64,000 nucleotides of DNA from Dasania phycosphaerae (lineage in GTDB: Bacteria; Pseudomonadota; Gammaproteobacteria; Pseudomonadales; Dasaniaceae): assembly GCF_026891035.1 (NCBI RefSeq), contig NZ_JAPTGG010000009.1, positions 1 to 64,000 of the forward strand. Direction: 5' to 3'. Under the pieces are notes generated by a model that saw only the letters and a program-made list of their open reading frames with translations, was not told the origin of the DNA and did not search any database. A program made the position numbers and the translations under genes. This document shows, piece after piece, positions 54,466 through 61,797 of the stretch; position 1 is the stretch's first letter, and every line of letters begins with the position of its first letter.

Positions 54466-55263
54466 ATGTGGTTACGTACCAGCTGCGAATTAAATTTTGT
54501 TATTCAACAACCCACCCCTTTTGTGTTTATGTTAAGGCCGCGCAGCGGTGCCCAACAATGGGTGGCGCGAGAGGAATATGCCATAACACCGCATTTTCAG
54601 GCTGAGGAGTACACCGATATATACGGCAATCTGTGCCAGCGCTTGATTGCCGAGCCCGGCAATTTAACCGTGCGCACCAGCGCCGATATTATGACCAGCG
54701 CCAAATTGGATGAAAGCCCAGGAGCGCCGTTTACCTTAATACAGCATCTGCCTGAACAAGTATTAATGTATTTATTGCCCAGCCGTTACTGTGAGTCCGA
54801 TAGGTTTCATGAAATGACTATGCCTGCGGTAGAAGGGCAATTGGCGGGTTATGACCAAGTAGCGGCTATTGTTAATTGGGTGAGAAATAATATTAGTTAC
54901 AGCCCCAGCCAGGAGAATTGGCCCATCAGTGCCACCGAGGTTAATCAAAACGGCCAAGGGGTGTGCCGCGATTTAGCGCATGTGGCAATAGCCATGTGCA
55001 GAAGTATTAGCATACCCGCACGCTTGGTGGTGGGTTACTTGCATCAACTGCAGCCCATGGATTTGCACGCTTGGTTTGAAGCCTATGTGGGTGGCCGCTG
55101 GTACAGTTTTGACCCCACTCAAGCACAGCTAAAAGGCGGCTATGTAGCGGTGGGCTTTGGCCGCGATGCCGCCGATGTAGCTATTTATAATCAGTTTGGG
55201 CCGGAAACTTTTGCCCATAGCCAAAAAATCACCGTTAAATTGTTGAACAACAATGATCACTAA
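54466..55263 (+). CDS. Transglutaminase-like protein, third copy
   Basis: The 265-residue protein has an N-terminal beta region (LNFVIQQPTPFVFMLRPRSG) and a transglutaminase core: Cys in GQGVCRDLAHVAIAMCRSISIPARLVVGYLH, His/Asp in MDLHAWFEAYVGGRWYSFDPTQA. ATG 54466 follows AAGGATG; the frame is open upstream to 54340 inside the alpha-E gene. It ends the cluster. The 600-bp downstream gap holds repeats and a MITE, not genes. Confidence 0.88.
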   Translation: MWLRTSCELNFVIQQPTPFVFMLRPRSGAQQWVAREEYAITPHFQAEEYTDIYGNLCQRLIAEPGNLTVRTSADIMTSAKLDESPGAPFTLIQHLPEQVLMYLLPSRYCESDRFHEMTMPAVEGQLAGYDQVAAIVNWVRNNISYSPSQENWPISATEVNQNGQGVCRDLAHVAIAMCRSISIPARLVVGYLHQLQPMDLHAWFEAYVGGRWYSFDPTQAQLKGGYVAVGFGRDAADVAIYNQFGPETFAHSQKITVKLLNNNDH

Positions 55264-55331
55264 TTTAATAGGTTTTTTGGTTTATTTTACAGCGCAGGAC
55301 TAAGGCGCATATCAATATGCTAACCTACCCG

Positions 55332-55444
55332 GTCATGCCGGACTTGATCCGGTGCTAGGCTACACCGTTCTTACCTTGGTCATACCGGACTTGATCCGGT
55401 GCTAGGCTACGCCGTTCTTACCTTGGTCATACCGGACTTGATCC
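55332..55444. repeat. 47-bp tandem repeat, 2.4 copies, with palindromic core
   Basis: Units begin at 55332, 55379 and 55426, each opening GTCATRCCGGACTTGATCC. The first two are full length and nearly identical. The third is cut by the MITE after 19 bases and resumes beyond it at 55736. The core CCGGacttgatCCGG matches the palindromes at 43.1 and 61.2 kb. Confidence 0.88.
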
Positions 55445-55735
55445 CACTAGTGTCCGGATAAAGTACCATTCCGGTCATGCTGGGCTCCGACCCAGCATCC
55501 ACGAAAACTGAAATACCCGAGCAATCCTCAGCGTATGATTAAAATGTGCTGTCAAAATAGTCATTTTTTAAAAAACCTGTGTCAAATACATACTACGAAC
55601 TTCGTAAGCCTATGGGTACCGGCTCAAGGCCGGCACGACAGCCTGAAAGTGAGTCATAAATCTAAGCGGCGTGCATTCTACTCTCTATTTGTAGTGTCAA
55701 ATACATGCCAATACGATTTTAACCGGACACTAGTG
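55445..55735. mobile_element. MITE copy 1 (291 bp, perfect 13-bp terminal repeats)
   Basis: The element starts CACTAGTGTCCGG and ends with the exact complement (55723-55735). It is flanked by the direct repeat GGACTTGATCC (55434-55444 and 55736-55746), the likely target duplication. There is no transposase inside. A second, clearly homologous copy lies at 61303-61627. It contains its own extragenic palindromes. It must be mobilised by a transposase elsewhere. Confidence 0.85.
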
Positions 55736-55862
55736 GGACTTGATCCGGTATCCACCTAATCTTGCCTTTCGGACTAATAGGATCCGAGTCATTAAAAGCT
55801 AAGCCCATGTGTATGGGTAGTTATTGAGCCCAATTAATTTTACCCCTAAGCTGTTTCTTATT

Positions 55863-56735
55863 TTACTTATTGCTAACTGCAGCGGTCGACTTGAGCTTGC
55901 CCAAACTCTGCAAAACGATAGGCAATACAATAAGTGCGATTCCCAATAACGAAAGCCCATCCAAATATTCCTCAAAAAACAACATGCCCAGCAGGCTAAC
56001 AAAGATCAAACCCGAATATTCAATAATGCCTAAGTAAGAGGAGGGCGCGCGCTGATAGGAAAACACCGCACTGCCGTGATAAGCCAAAGTAAATATCGCG
56101 CTTACGGCAATTAAACCCAGTTCTATGGCTGACACAGGTTGCCAAAATAACAGCGCCAATAGCCCTGCTAGGGGTAGTGATAAGAGATTGGTCCAAAATA
56201 GGGTAATAGTTACGGGTTGATCCACCGGTAATTTTTTAACCAGTATATTAAACAGCCCCCAAGTACAGGCGGTGCCCAAGGCAAACAAAGCGGCCCAGTG
56301 AAATTGTGAGGGCCGCAACACTATGAGTACGCCTATAAAACCTATAACCGTGGCGATGGCGTGGGCGGGCTGTACTTTTTCTTTGAGTAGCCAAATAGAC
56401 AGCGGCAACATAATTAAAGGCGCGGCATAAAACACTGCATTGGCCGTGGCCAAGGGCAGGTGGGTGAGGGCTACCATTAGGCAGCCGCTACCTATTAATA
56501 CTAAGTGTGCTCTAAGCAGGGTGATGGCAGGATGCTGTAGTTGGCGCTGGTTGCTGTTATAGCGTAAGTAAAAAGGCAGTAATAAAAGCAGGCAGCACAG
56601 TTGCCGTATCACTATGTATTGAAAGGCTGACACGCCACCGGCTAATAATTTTACCGCAACATCGGATAACGAGGCGGCAAAATTTCCCGCCACTAATACC
56701 ACAATGGCTAGGGCGGTTACGCTAAGGCGGTTCAC
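55863..56735 (-). CDS. EamA/DMT-family transporter
   Basis: The 290-residue inner-membrane protein has ten hydrophobic helices arranged as two EamA repeats (first SDVAVKLLAGGVSAFQYIVIRQ, second near GTACTWGLFNILVKKL). Members export amino acids, nucleobases or other metabolites; the substrate cannot be read. It overlaps the elaA gene start/stop by 4 bp, so the two form an operon. Confidence 0.88.
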   Translation of the reverse strand: MNRLSVTALAIVVLVAGNFAASLSDVAVKLLAGGVSAFQYIVIRQLCCLLLLLPFYLRYNSNQRQLQHPAITLLRAHLVLIGSGCLMVALTHLPLATANAVFYAAPLIMLPLSIWLLKEKVQPAHAIATVIGFIGVLIVLRPSQFHWAALFALGTACTWGLFNILVKKLPVDQPVTITLFWTNLLSLPLAGLLALLFWQPVSAIELGLIAVSAIFTLAYHGSAVFSYQRAPSSYLGIIEYSGLIFVSLLGMLFFEEYLDGLSLLGIALIVLPIVLQSLGKLKSTAAVSNK

Positions 56736-57187
56736 GGCTGAGGGCTGCGGCGCATGTCTATATGCGGTATACCATCTTCCAAATAGCTGTCGGAAAAAGC
56801 CTTAAAGCCAAAGCGGCCATAAAACTCACTCAGGTGTAGCTGCGCGCCTATATCTATAGTGCAAGCGGGCCACAATTGTTGGCATTGTTCTATGGCTTGC
56901 TCAATAAGCTGTTGGCCCAAGCCACCGCCACGGTGATCGGGGTGGGTGACTACACGGCCTATGCTGACGTGATCAAAAGAGATGCCGGGGGCCAGCAGTC
57001 GGCTGTAGGCGGCGAGCTGTCCGTCTTTGTAGCCTAATAAATGATAGCAGCCGGGGTGCCTGTCTTTATTATCCAGCTCGTTATAGGGGCAGTCTTGCTC
57101 GACGATAAATACATCCACCCTAAGCTTAATTAGCTCATAGAGTTGCTCGGTATTGAGTTGCTTAAAGGGTAGGCATATCCAGTTCAT
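56732..57187 (-). CDS. elaA: ElaA-type GNAT acetyltransferase
   Basis: The 151-residue protein starts MNWICLPFKQLNTEQLYELIKLRVDVFIVEQDCPYNELDNKD, the typical ElaA opening. It has the acetyl-CoA loop VVTHPDHRGGGLGQQLIEQA. The E. coli homologue is 153 residues, which supports ATG 57187 over the 57223 start. Its substrate is unknown. Confidence 0.92.
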   Translation of the reverse strand: MNWICLPFKQLNTEQLYELIKLRVDVFIVEQDCPYNELDNKDRHPGCYHLLGYKDGQLAAYSRLLAPGISFDHVSIGRVVTHPDHRGGGLGQQLIEQAIEQCQQLWPACTIDIGAQLHLSEFYGRFGFKAFSDSYLEDGIPHIDMRRSPQP

Positions 57188-57259
57188 AAGACGCTCGTTA
57201 ACAGTGGTTTTTCTGTGGCGCACTTTAGCGTTTAAACGCAGTATAGACCTTAACCTTTG

Positions 57260-57823
57260 TTAAGATCTTAGTCTTTTTTTTATGCGGCTTAAGCTGATGG
57301 GGGTAATGCCTATATAAGAGGCGACTTGGTAATCTGTGAGTTGCTGCTCTAGCTCGGGGTAGTTTTCGCTAAACAGCTTGTAGCGTTGTTCGGGGCTGTG
57401 CAGCAGCATGTAGCGCTCTTTACCTTCTTTGTATAACAGTTGGTTTTCTATTAGCTTTTGATAAAAGGGGTGCGCTTGTTCACGCCATTGTTGCACCTGT
57501 TTTATCGGTACGCGCAACAGTTGACAGTGTGTAAGGGTGGCGACCATATAAGGTGATGGTTGCTGGGTGAGTAAGCTTTCAAAACCTACAATAAAATCCC
57601 CTTGCCAATAAAACTCCTTGCTAAAGGTTTTGCCTTCATCGGTAAGATAATAAGCTTGGCATAGGCCGCTGACTATATAGTAGGCGTACTCTATGGCTTG
57701 TTGCTGTTTGCACAGCAGGGTTTTGGGTGCTAGCGCTATTGCTTCGGCGTACTGGCCGTAAAGCTGTGCTTGTTGGTCGTTAAAGCCTTGCTGTTGTAGC
57801 AGCGCGATATAATCCTTATTCAT
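57260..57823 (-). CDS. Crp/Fnr-family regulator-like protein
   Basis: The 187-residue protein has an N-terminal cyclic-nucleotide-binding-type beta barrel (IEYAYYIVSGLCQAYYLTDEGKTFSKEFYWQGDFIVGFESLL) and a short C-terminal helix-turn-helix (LTDYQVASYIGITPISLSRIKKRL). It lacks the Cys set of FNR. It lies 4 bp from the end of norR on the same strand, so it may be co-transcribed and linked to nitrosative stress. The signal is unknown. Confidence 0.83.
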   Translation of the reverse strand: MNKDYIALLQQQGFNDQQAQLYGQYAEAIALAPKTLLCKQQQAIEYAYYIVSGLCQAYYLTDEGKTFSKEFYWQGDFIVGFESLLTQQPSPYMVATLTHCQLLRVPIKQVQQWREQAHPFYQKLIENQLLYKEGKERYMLLHSPEQRYKLFSENYPELEQQLTDYQVASYIGITPISLSRIKKRLRS

Positions 57824-57827
57824 GCGG

Positions 57828-59402
57828 CTATAGCTCTAGGCGTTTTTTTAAACGATAAAAATTACTGCGGTCCATACCTAAGGCTTGTGCAACCTGTGCC
57901 TGATTACTTTGGTATTGCTTTAATAGTTTTGTTATAAGTTTTCGCTGAAAATCATCAGTGGCTAGTTTGATATTTATAGGCTGAGTTGTGGTGTTAGTGC
58001 TAGCTATGTTTTCTGCGCTACTGTAGCTGATGTGCGTTGCTGCGGCAGTACTTTGTTGATCGCTGTGTTGCTCTATACCTAAATCATCGGCGGTAATTTG
58101 TAACAAAGATGCGGTGGCTAAGGCATTATTTTTCGCTTTTAAAATGGCGCGGCTAATGCTGTGCTCTAACTCGCGTATATTGCCAGGCCAGTGGTAGTGC
58201 AGTAGTTGTGTTTGGCTGTGTGGGTCTAGGCGCACCGCTGGCAAGCCCAAGCGTCGGCGCTGCTGCTCTATAAAAAAACCTGCCAGTAATAATACATCGC
58301 GCTTACGTTCACGCAGGGGGGGTACATGTATGGGGTAAACGCTTAGGCGGTGGTAGAGGTCAGCACGAAAGCGCCCGGCTGACACTTCCTGTGGTAGTTG
58401 CCGGTTGGTGGCGGCAATAATGCGTACATCAACCGATAGTGCTTGGTCGTTGCCTATGCGCTGTATCTCTCCGCTTTGCAGAGCGCGTAATAATTTTGCT
58501 TGTGCGGCTATGGGGATTTCACCTACTTCATCAAGAAACAGGGTGCCGCCGTTAGCTAGTTCAAATTTGCCCGCCCGCGATTGCGTAGCGCCAGAAAACG
58601 CGCCTTTCTCATGGCCGAATAATTCACTTTCAATCAGGTTTTCGGGCAGCGCTGCACAGTTTACATACACCAAGGCGGCATTGGCTCTAGAGGAGTGCTG
58701 GTGAATTTGCTGCGCGACCAGCTCCTTACCCACGCCGGTTTCGCCGCAAATTAATACAGATAGATCTGATTCGCCTACGGTAGTTATTTCACGGCGTAGC
58801 GAAGCCATGGCGGGGCTTTTGCCTATCATCGGTTGGGCACTGCGGTCGGCTAATACCGATTGCACGACTTGGTGTTCGTGTTGAAGTTGCGCCTCTAGGC
58901 TGTGTATTAAATCGGCCGTTTTCACAGTGGCTTCTGCTAAGCGTATAAAAGCCTCTAGTTCTTGGGTGTTGATATGGTCAAAGGTACCCACCTTGAGGGC
59001 ATCCAAGGTTAACACCCCCCAAGGCTTGCCGTGTACATGTAGTGATACCCCCATGCAGTCATGTACATGTAGGGCAGTGTCTTCGCTGGCAATTAAACCA
59101 TCGTAGGGGTCGGGCAGCGGCGAGTCGGCATCAAATCGCAAGGGCGCACGGCTAAGCAGTATATGGGCTAGGCGGGGGTGTTGGTCTAGATCAAATTGTC
59201 GGCCTAGGGTGTCTTCGCTGAGTCCATCAACGGCTAATGGGATTAGGGTTTGCCCCTGTAGCCTAAGCAGGGCGCTGGCATCACAGGGGAAGACTTGTTT
59301 AAAGGCGCGCAGTAGCCTTTGCAGGCGTTCCTCTTCGGGTAAGGCTAGTGATAGGTCGGTGACGATGGCGAGTAGCGACTGGGTAAACTGGCTTGTTGTC
59401 AT
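57828..59402 (-). CDS. norR: NorR-type nitric-oxide-responsive sigma-54 activator
   Basis: The 524-residue regulator has an N-terminal GAF domain (about 1-170), an AAA+ domain with Walker A GETGVGKE and Walker B GGTLFLDEVGE, and a Fis-type helix-turn-helix (YQSNQAQVAQALGMDRSNFYRLKKRL). The sigma-54 contact loop reads GAFSGA instead of GAFTGA. It is divergent from hmp, as expected of NorR. I chose ATG 59402; the 59447 start overlaps the NorR-like operator. Confidence 0.9.
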   Translation of the reverse strand: MTTSQFTQSLLAIVTDLSLALPEEERLQRLLRAFKQVFPCDASALLRLQGQTLIPLAVDGLSEDTLGRQFDLDQHPRLAHILLSRAPLRFDADSPLPDPYDGLIASEDTALHVHDCMGVSLHVHGKPWGVLTLDALKVGTFDHINTQELEAFIRLAEATVKTADLIHSLEAQLQHEHQVVQSVLADRSAQPMIGKSPAMASLRREITTVGESDLSVLICGETGVGKELVAQQIHQHSSRANAALVYVNCAALPENLIESELFGHEKGAFSGATQSRAGKFELANGGTLFLDEVGEIPIAAQAKLLRALQSGEIQRIGNDQALSVDVRIIAATNRQLPQEVSAGRFRADLYHRLSVYPIHVPPLRERKRDVLLLAGFFIEQQRRRLGLPAVRLDPHSQTQLLHYHWPGNIRELEHSISRAILKAKNNALATASLLQITADDLGIEQHSDQQSTAAATHISYSSAENIASTNTTTQPINIKLATDDFQRKLITKLLKQYQSNQAQVAQALGMDRSNFYRLKKRLEL

Positions 59403-59442
59403 TTTGATCTCTTTGTTGTGTGAGTGACCGGATTTTGTTTTT

Positions 59443-59453
59443 GTCAAAATGAC
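59443..59453. promoter_or_regulatory. NorR-like binding site
   Basis: GTCAAAATGAC is an exact GTCA-N3-TGAC dyad, matching the GT-N7-AC core of NorR sites. It stands in the norR-hmp gap, about 42 bp upstream of a sigma-54-like promoter. Only one site is visible; E. coli has three. Confidence 0.7.
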
Positions 59454-59494
59454 AACGTTAGTTTATTTTTCTAATTAAATCAACGGATTATATG

Positions 59495-59511
59495 TTGGTA
59501 TGGTTCTTGAT
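59495..59511 (+). promoter_or_regulatory. Sigma-54-like promoter of hmp
   Basis: TTGGTATGGTTCTTGAT matches 14 of 17 positions of YTGGCACGRNNNTTGCW, including GG at -24 and TTG before -12. The -12 C is replaced by A. It lies 65 bp before the hmp ATG and fits NorR activation. Confidence 0.6.
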
Positions 59512-59575
59512 ATAGGTCTTGCTAGTGGCGTTTTAATTAAGGTCGCCCTTGTATTTATACCCTTAGGAGAGTGCA

Positions 59576-60760
59576 ATGTTGTCGCAGCAAAGTAAAGATT
59601 TGGTTAATGCCTCACTACCGGCCGTAGGCCCTAAAGTAGACGAGATTACAGCGGTGTTTTACCCGATAATGTTTAGCCGTTACCCCCAGGTAAAAGCCTA
59701 TTTTAATCAGGCCCACCAGGCCGAAGGTAGCCAGCCTAGGGCTTTGGCTAATGCGGTAGTGGCCTATGCCACTAATCTGGATCGCTTAGAGCTGCTGGGT
59801 GATGCTGTTGCATTAATTGTGCAAAAGCATGTATCGCTTAATATTTTGCCTGAGCATTACCCAATTGTAGGCGAGTGTTTGTTGGCGGCCATAAAAGAGG
59901 TGTTAGGGGATGTAGCCAGCGATGAAATACTGGCCGCTTGGGGCGAGGCCTATCAGCAGTTGGCCGATTTATTAATAGCAGCCGAAGAGCAGGCCTACCA
60001 ACAAAACGAACAGCAGCAAGGAGGCTGGCGCGGTGAGCGCGAGTTTATCCTGCGCCGTAAAGAGCAAGAGAGTGAAGTGATCAGCTCTTTTTATTTTGAA
60101 CCAGCCGATGGTAAGGCTATAGCCAAACATTTAGCCGGTCAGTACACAACGATAGTATTTAGCGTGAACGGCGAAACCCTGCGCAGAAATTATTCATTAT
60201 CTAACCAGCCCGGCACCGACTATTACCGTATTAGTGTAAAGCGCGAGCCCGGCGGTGTGGCCTCAAATTATTTGCACGATCACCTTAGTGTGGGTGACAG
60301 AGTGGCTTTAACACCGCCCGCAGGCAACTTTACTCTCAATCAAGAAAACCGTCCGGTGGTATTGCTTACCGGTGGCGTGGGTATTACTCCCGCGATGAGT
60401 ATGCTTAACCCGGCATTGGCCAGCGGCCGCGAGGTACACTTTGTGCATGCCGCGATTAATGGTCGCCACCATGCGTTTAAAGAGCATGTTGACCAGTTGG
60501 CGGTGCAGCACAGTAATTTAAAAATTAATTATTGCTATGAAAAACCCAGCGCTGAAGATAAACCCCATGCCCAAGGTTATTTAAACCGCGAGCTGCTAGC
60601 AGATATGCTACCCAGCGATAAAAATATAGACGTGTACATGTTAGGCCCTAAGCCTTTTATGCGAGCCAGTTATAGCGCGCTAAAAGCTTTAGGTGTGCCG
60701 GTAGAAAATATTCAATATGAATTTTTCGGCCCGCTAGAAAGCTTAGAGCCCGCGGCCTAA
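59576..60760 (+). CDS. hmp: Flavohemoglobin / nitric oxide dioxygenase Hmp
   Basis: The 394-residue enzyme has a globin domain (1-140; proximal His in IVQKHVSLNI), an FAD domain (RRNYSLSNQPG, VKREPGGVASNYLHD) and an NAD(P) domain (LLTGGVGITPAMSML, MLGPKPFM), ending FFGPLE. It converts nitric oxide to nitrate with NADH and O2. TTAGGAG precedes ATG 59576. The divergent norR gene and the sigma-54-like promoter suggest induction by nitric oxide. Confidence 0.95.
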   Translation: MLSQQSKDLVNASLPAVGPKVDEITAVFYPIMFSRYPQVKAYFNQAHQAEGSQPRALANAVVAYATNLDRLELLGDAVALIVQKHVSLNILPEHYPIVGECLLAAIKEVLGDVASDEILAAWGEAYQQLADLLIAAEEQAYQQNEQQQGGWRGEREFILRRKEQESEVISSFYFEPADGKAIAKHLAGQYTTIVFSVNGETLRRNYSLSNQPGTDYYRISVKREPGGVASNYLHDHLSVGDRVALTPPAGNFTLNQENRPVVLLTGGVGITPAMSMLNPALASGREVHFVHAAINGRHHAFKEHVDQLAVQHSNLKINYCYEKPSAEDKPHAQGYLNRELLADMLPSDKNIDVYMLGPKPFMRASYSALKALGVPVENIQYEFFGPLESLEPAA

Positions 60761-60772
60761 GTGTTTGTTAAT

Positions 60773-60805
60773 GCTAGCTGCAGTGCATAATGCTCTGCGG
60801 CTAGC
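60773..60805 (+). terminator. Hairpin after hmp (weak terminator or attenuator)
   Basis: GCTAGCTGCAG pairs with CTGCGGCTAGC (one G-U) around an 11-base loop. No real T-run follows, so transcription may continue into the next gene, which starts 36 bp later. Confidence 0.5.
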
Positions 60806-60841
60806 TAATAATATGACTAAAGAAAAACAGCGGAGAATACG

Positions 60842-61123
60842 ATGAAAGATTTACCCACTGATGTAGTCGCCTACAAGAAAACTCCAGAGTTTGATGAGAA
60901 TACGGTGCCCAAAGGCCTATTAAAAGCCCACCAAACCAAAGAGGGGGTGTGGGGTAAAATCATCATACTGGCGGGTCAACTAGAGTACCGCATACTAGCG
61001 CCGCAAAATGAAACCCTGGTGTTAAGCCCAGCGCAGCACGGCGTAGTAGAGCCCACGATGCTGCACCAAGTAAAACCCCTAGGTCCAGTAAAATTCTACG
61101 TGGAATTTTACCAACGCCCTTAA
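60842..61123 (+). CDS. DUF1971 (TehB-like N-domain) cupin-type protein
   Basis: The 93-residue protein has the DUF1971 pattern: PTDVVAYKKTPEFDENTVPKGLLKAHQTKEGVWGKI, then GVVEPTMLHQVKPLGPVKFYVEFY. The fold is a small beta barrel, as in the N-terminal part of tellurite-resistance TehB-type proteins. It often accompanies hmp or norR-linked genes. AGCGGAGA before ATG 60842 supports the start. The function is unproven. Confidence 0.82.
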   Translation: MKDLPTDVVAYKKTPEFDENTVPKGLLKAHQTKEGVWGKIIILAGQLEYRILAPQNETLVLSPAQHGVVEPTMLHQVKPLGPVKFYVEFYQRP

Positions 61124-61155
61124 GCCTAAACATTAAGTGGATGCTCCACTCGTCG

Positions 61156-61174
61156 TACCGGCCTTGAGCCGGTA
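61156..61174. repeat. Extragenic palindrome TACCGGC/GCCGGTA
   Basis: TACCGGC (61156-61162) and GCCGGTA (61168-61174) around CTTGA; same family as the repeats at 43.1 and 55.3 kb. Together with the MITE it accounts for much of the 674-bp gap 61124-61797, in which I see no gene. Confidence 0.8.
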
Positions 61175-61302
61175 GCCAAGAGCACCAAGGCGAAATTACC
61201 ATCGAAAATAATGGCTAATAAAACACTATTTCTAGTATTTATTAGAGCGAAATAGTCGAATTAAATAGAAACTCAGTTTATCTGGATGCCGGGTCGCGGC
61301 TC

Positions 61303-61627
61303 CATTAGTGTCCGGTTAAATTACTATTTCGGTCATGCCGGGCTTCGACCCGGCATCCACGGAAACGGAAATATCCTAGCAGTCTTCAGCGTGTGATTAG
61401 AATGCGCTATCAAAATAGTCATTTTTTAAAATCTGTATTAAATACATGCCACGAACTTTGTAAGTCTATGGGTACCGGCTCAAGGCCGGCAGAGCCTACC
61501 CCGCGAGCATCGCGAGTGCTTTGGGTACGACAGCCTGAAAGTGAGTCATCAATCTAATCGACGTGCATTCTATTCCCTATTTATAGGGTCAAATACATAC
61601 GATTACGATTTTAACCGGACACTAGTG
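61303..61627. mobile_element. MITE copy 2 (325 bp)
   Basis: The ends are CATTAGTGTCCGG (61303-61315) and CCGGACACTAGTG (61615-61627), one mismatch between them. The body is clearly homologous to copy 1, with a 37-bp extra module near 61497-61533. The flanks (ATGCCGGGTCG... and ...GTAGCCCGGCAT) are the two arms of a palindrome, so this copy also sits in a palindrome loop. The flanking duplication (GGGTCG-GC) is imperfect, suggesting an older insertion. Confidence 0.83.
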
Positions 61628-61797
61628 GGGTCGTAGCCCGGCATGACCGAGGCTGTATTCCTATTGGGACGTCGTCAAAGTCATGGGCGCCGTCTGAGTA
61701 ATAAATTTTTAATATATTACAACTGTAAATCATTAGTTGAGACTTTTTATCAAGAGACTCTTTATCTAGTGACTTGCAACTAGGAACTAGTGACTCC

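Noticed and set aside
55332..55444. 47-bp tandem repeats as a CRISPR array
   Set aside because: The units are directly adjacent without spacers and carry the extragenic palindrome core; no cas gene is present.
55535..55759. 74-residue open frame in MITE copy 1
   Set aside because: It runs through the MITE body and terminal repeat, and copy 2 does not preserve it.
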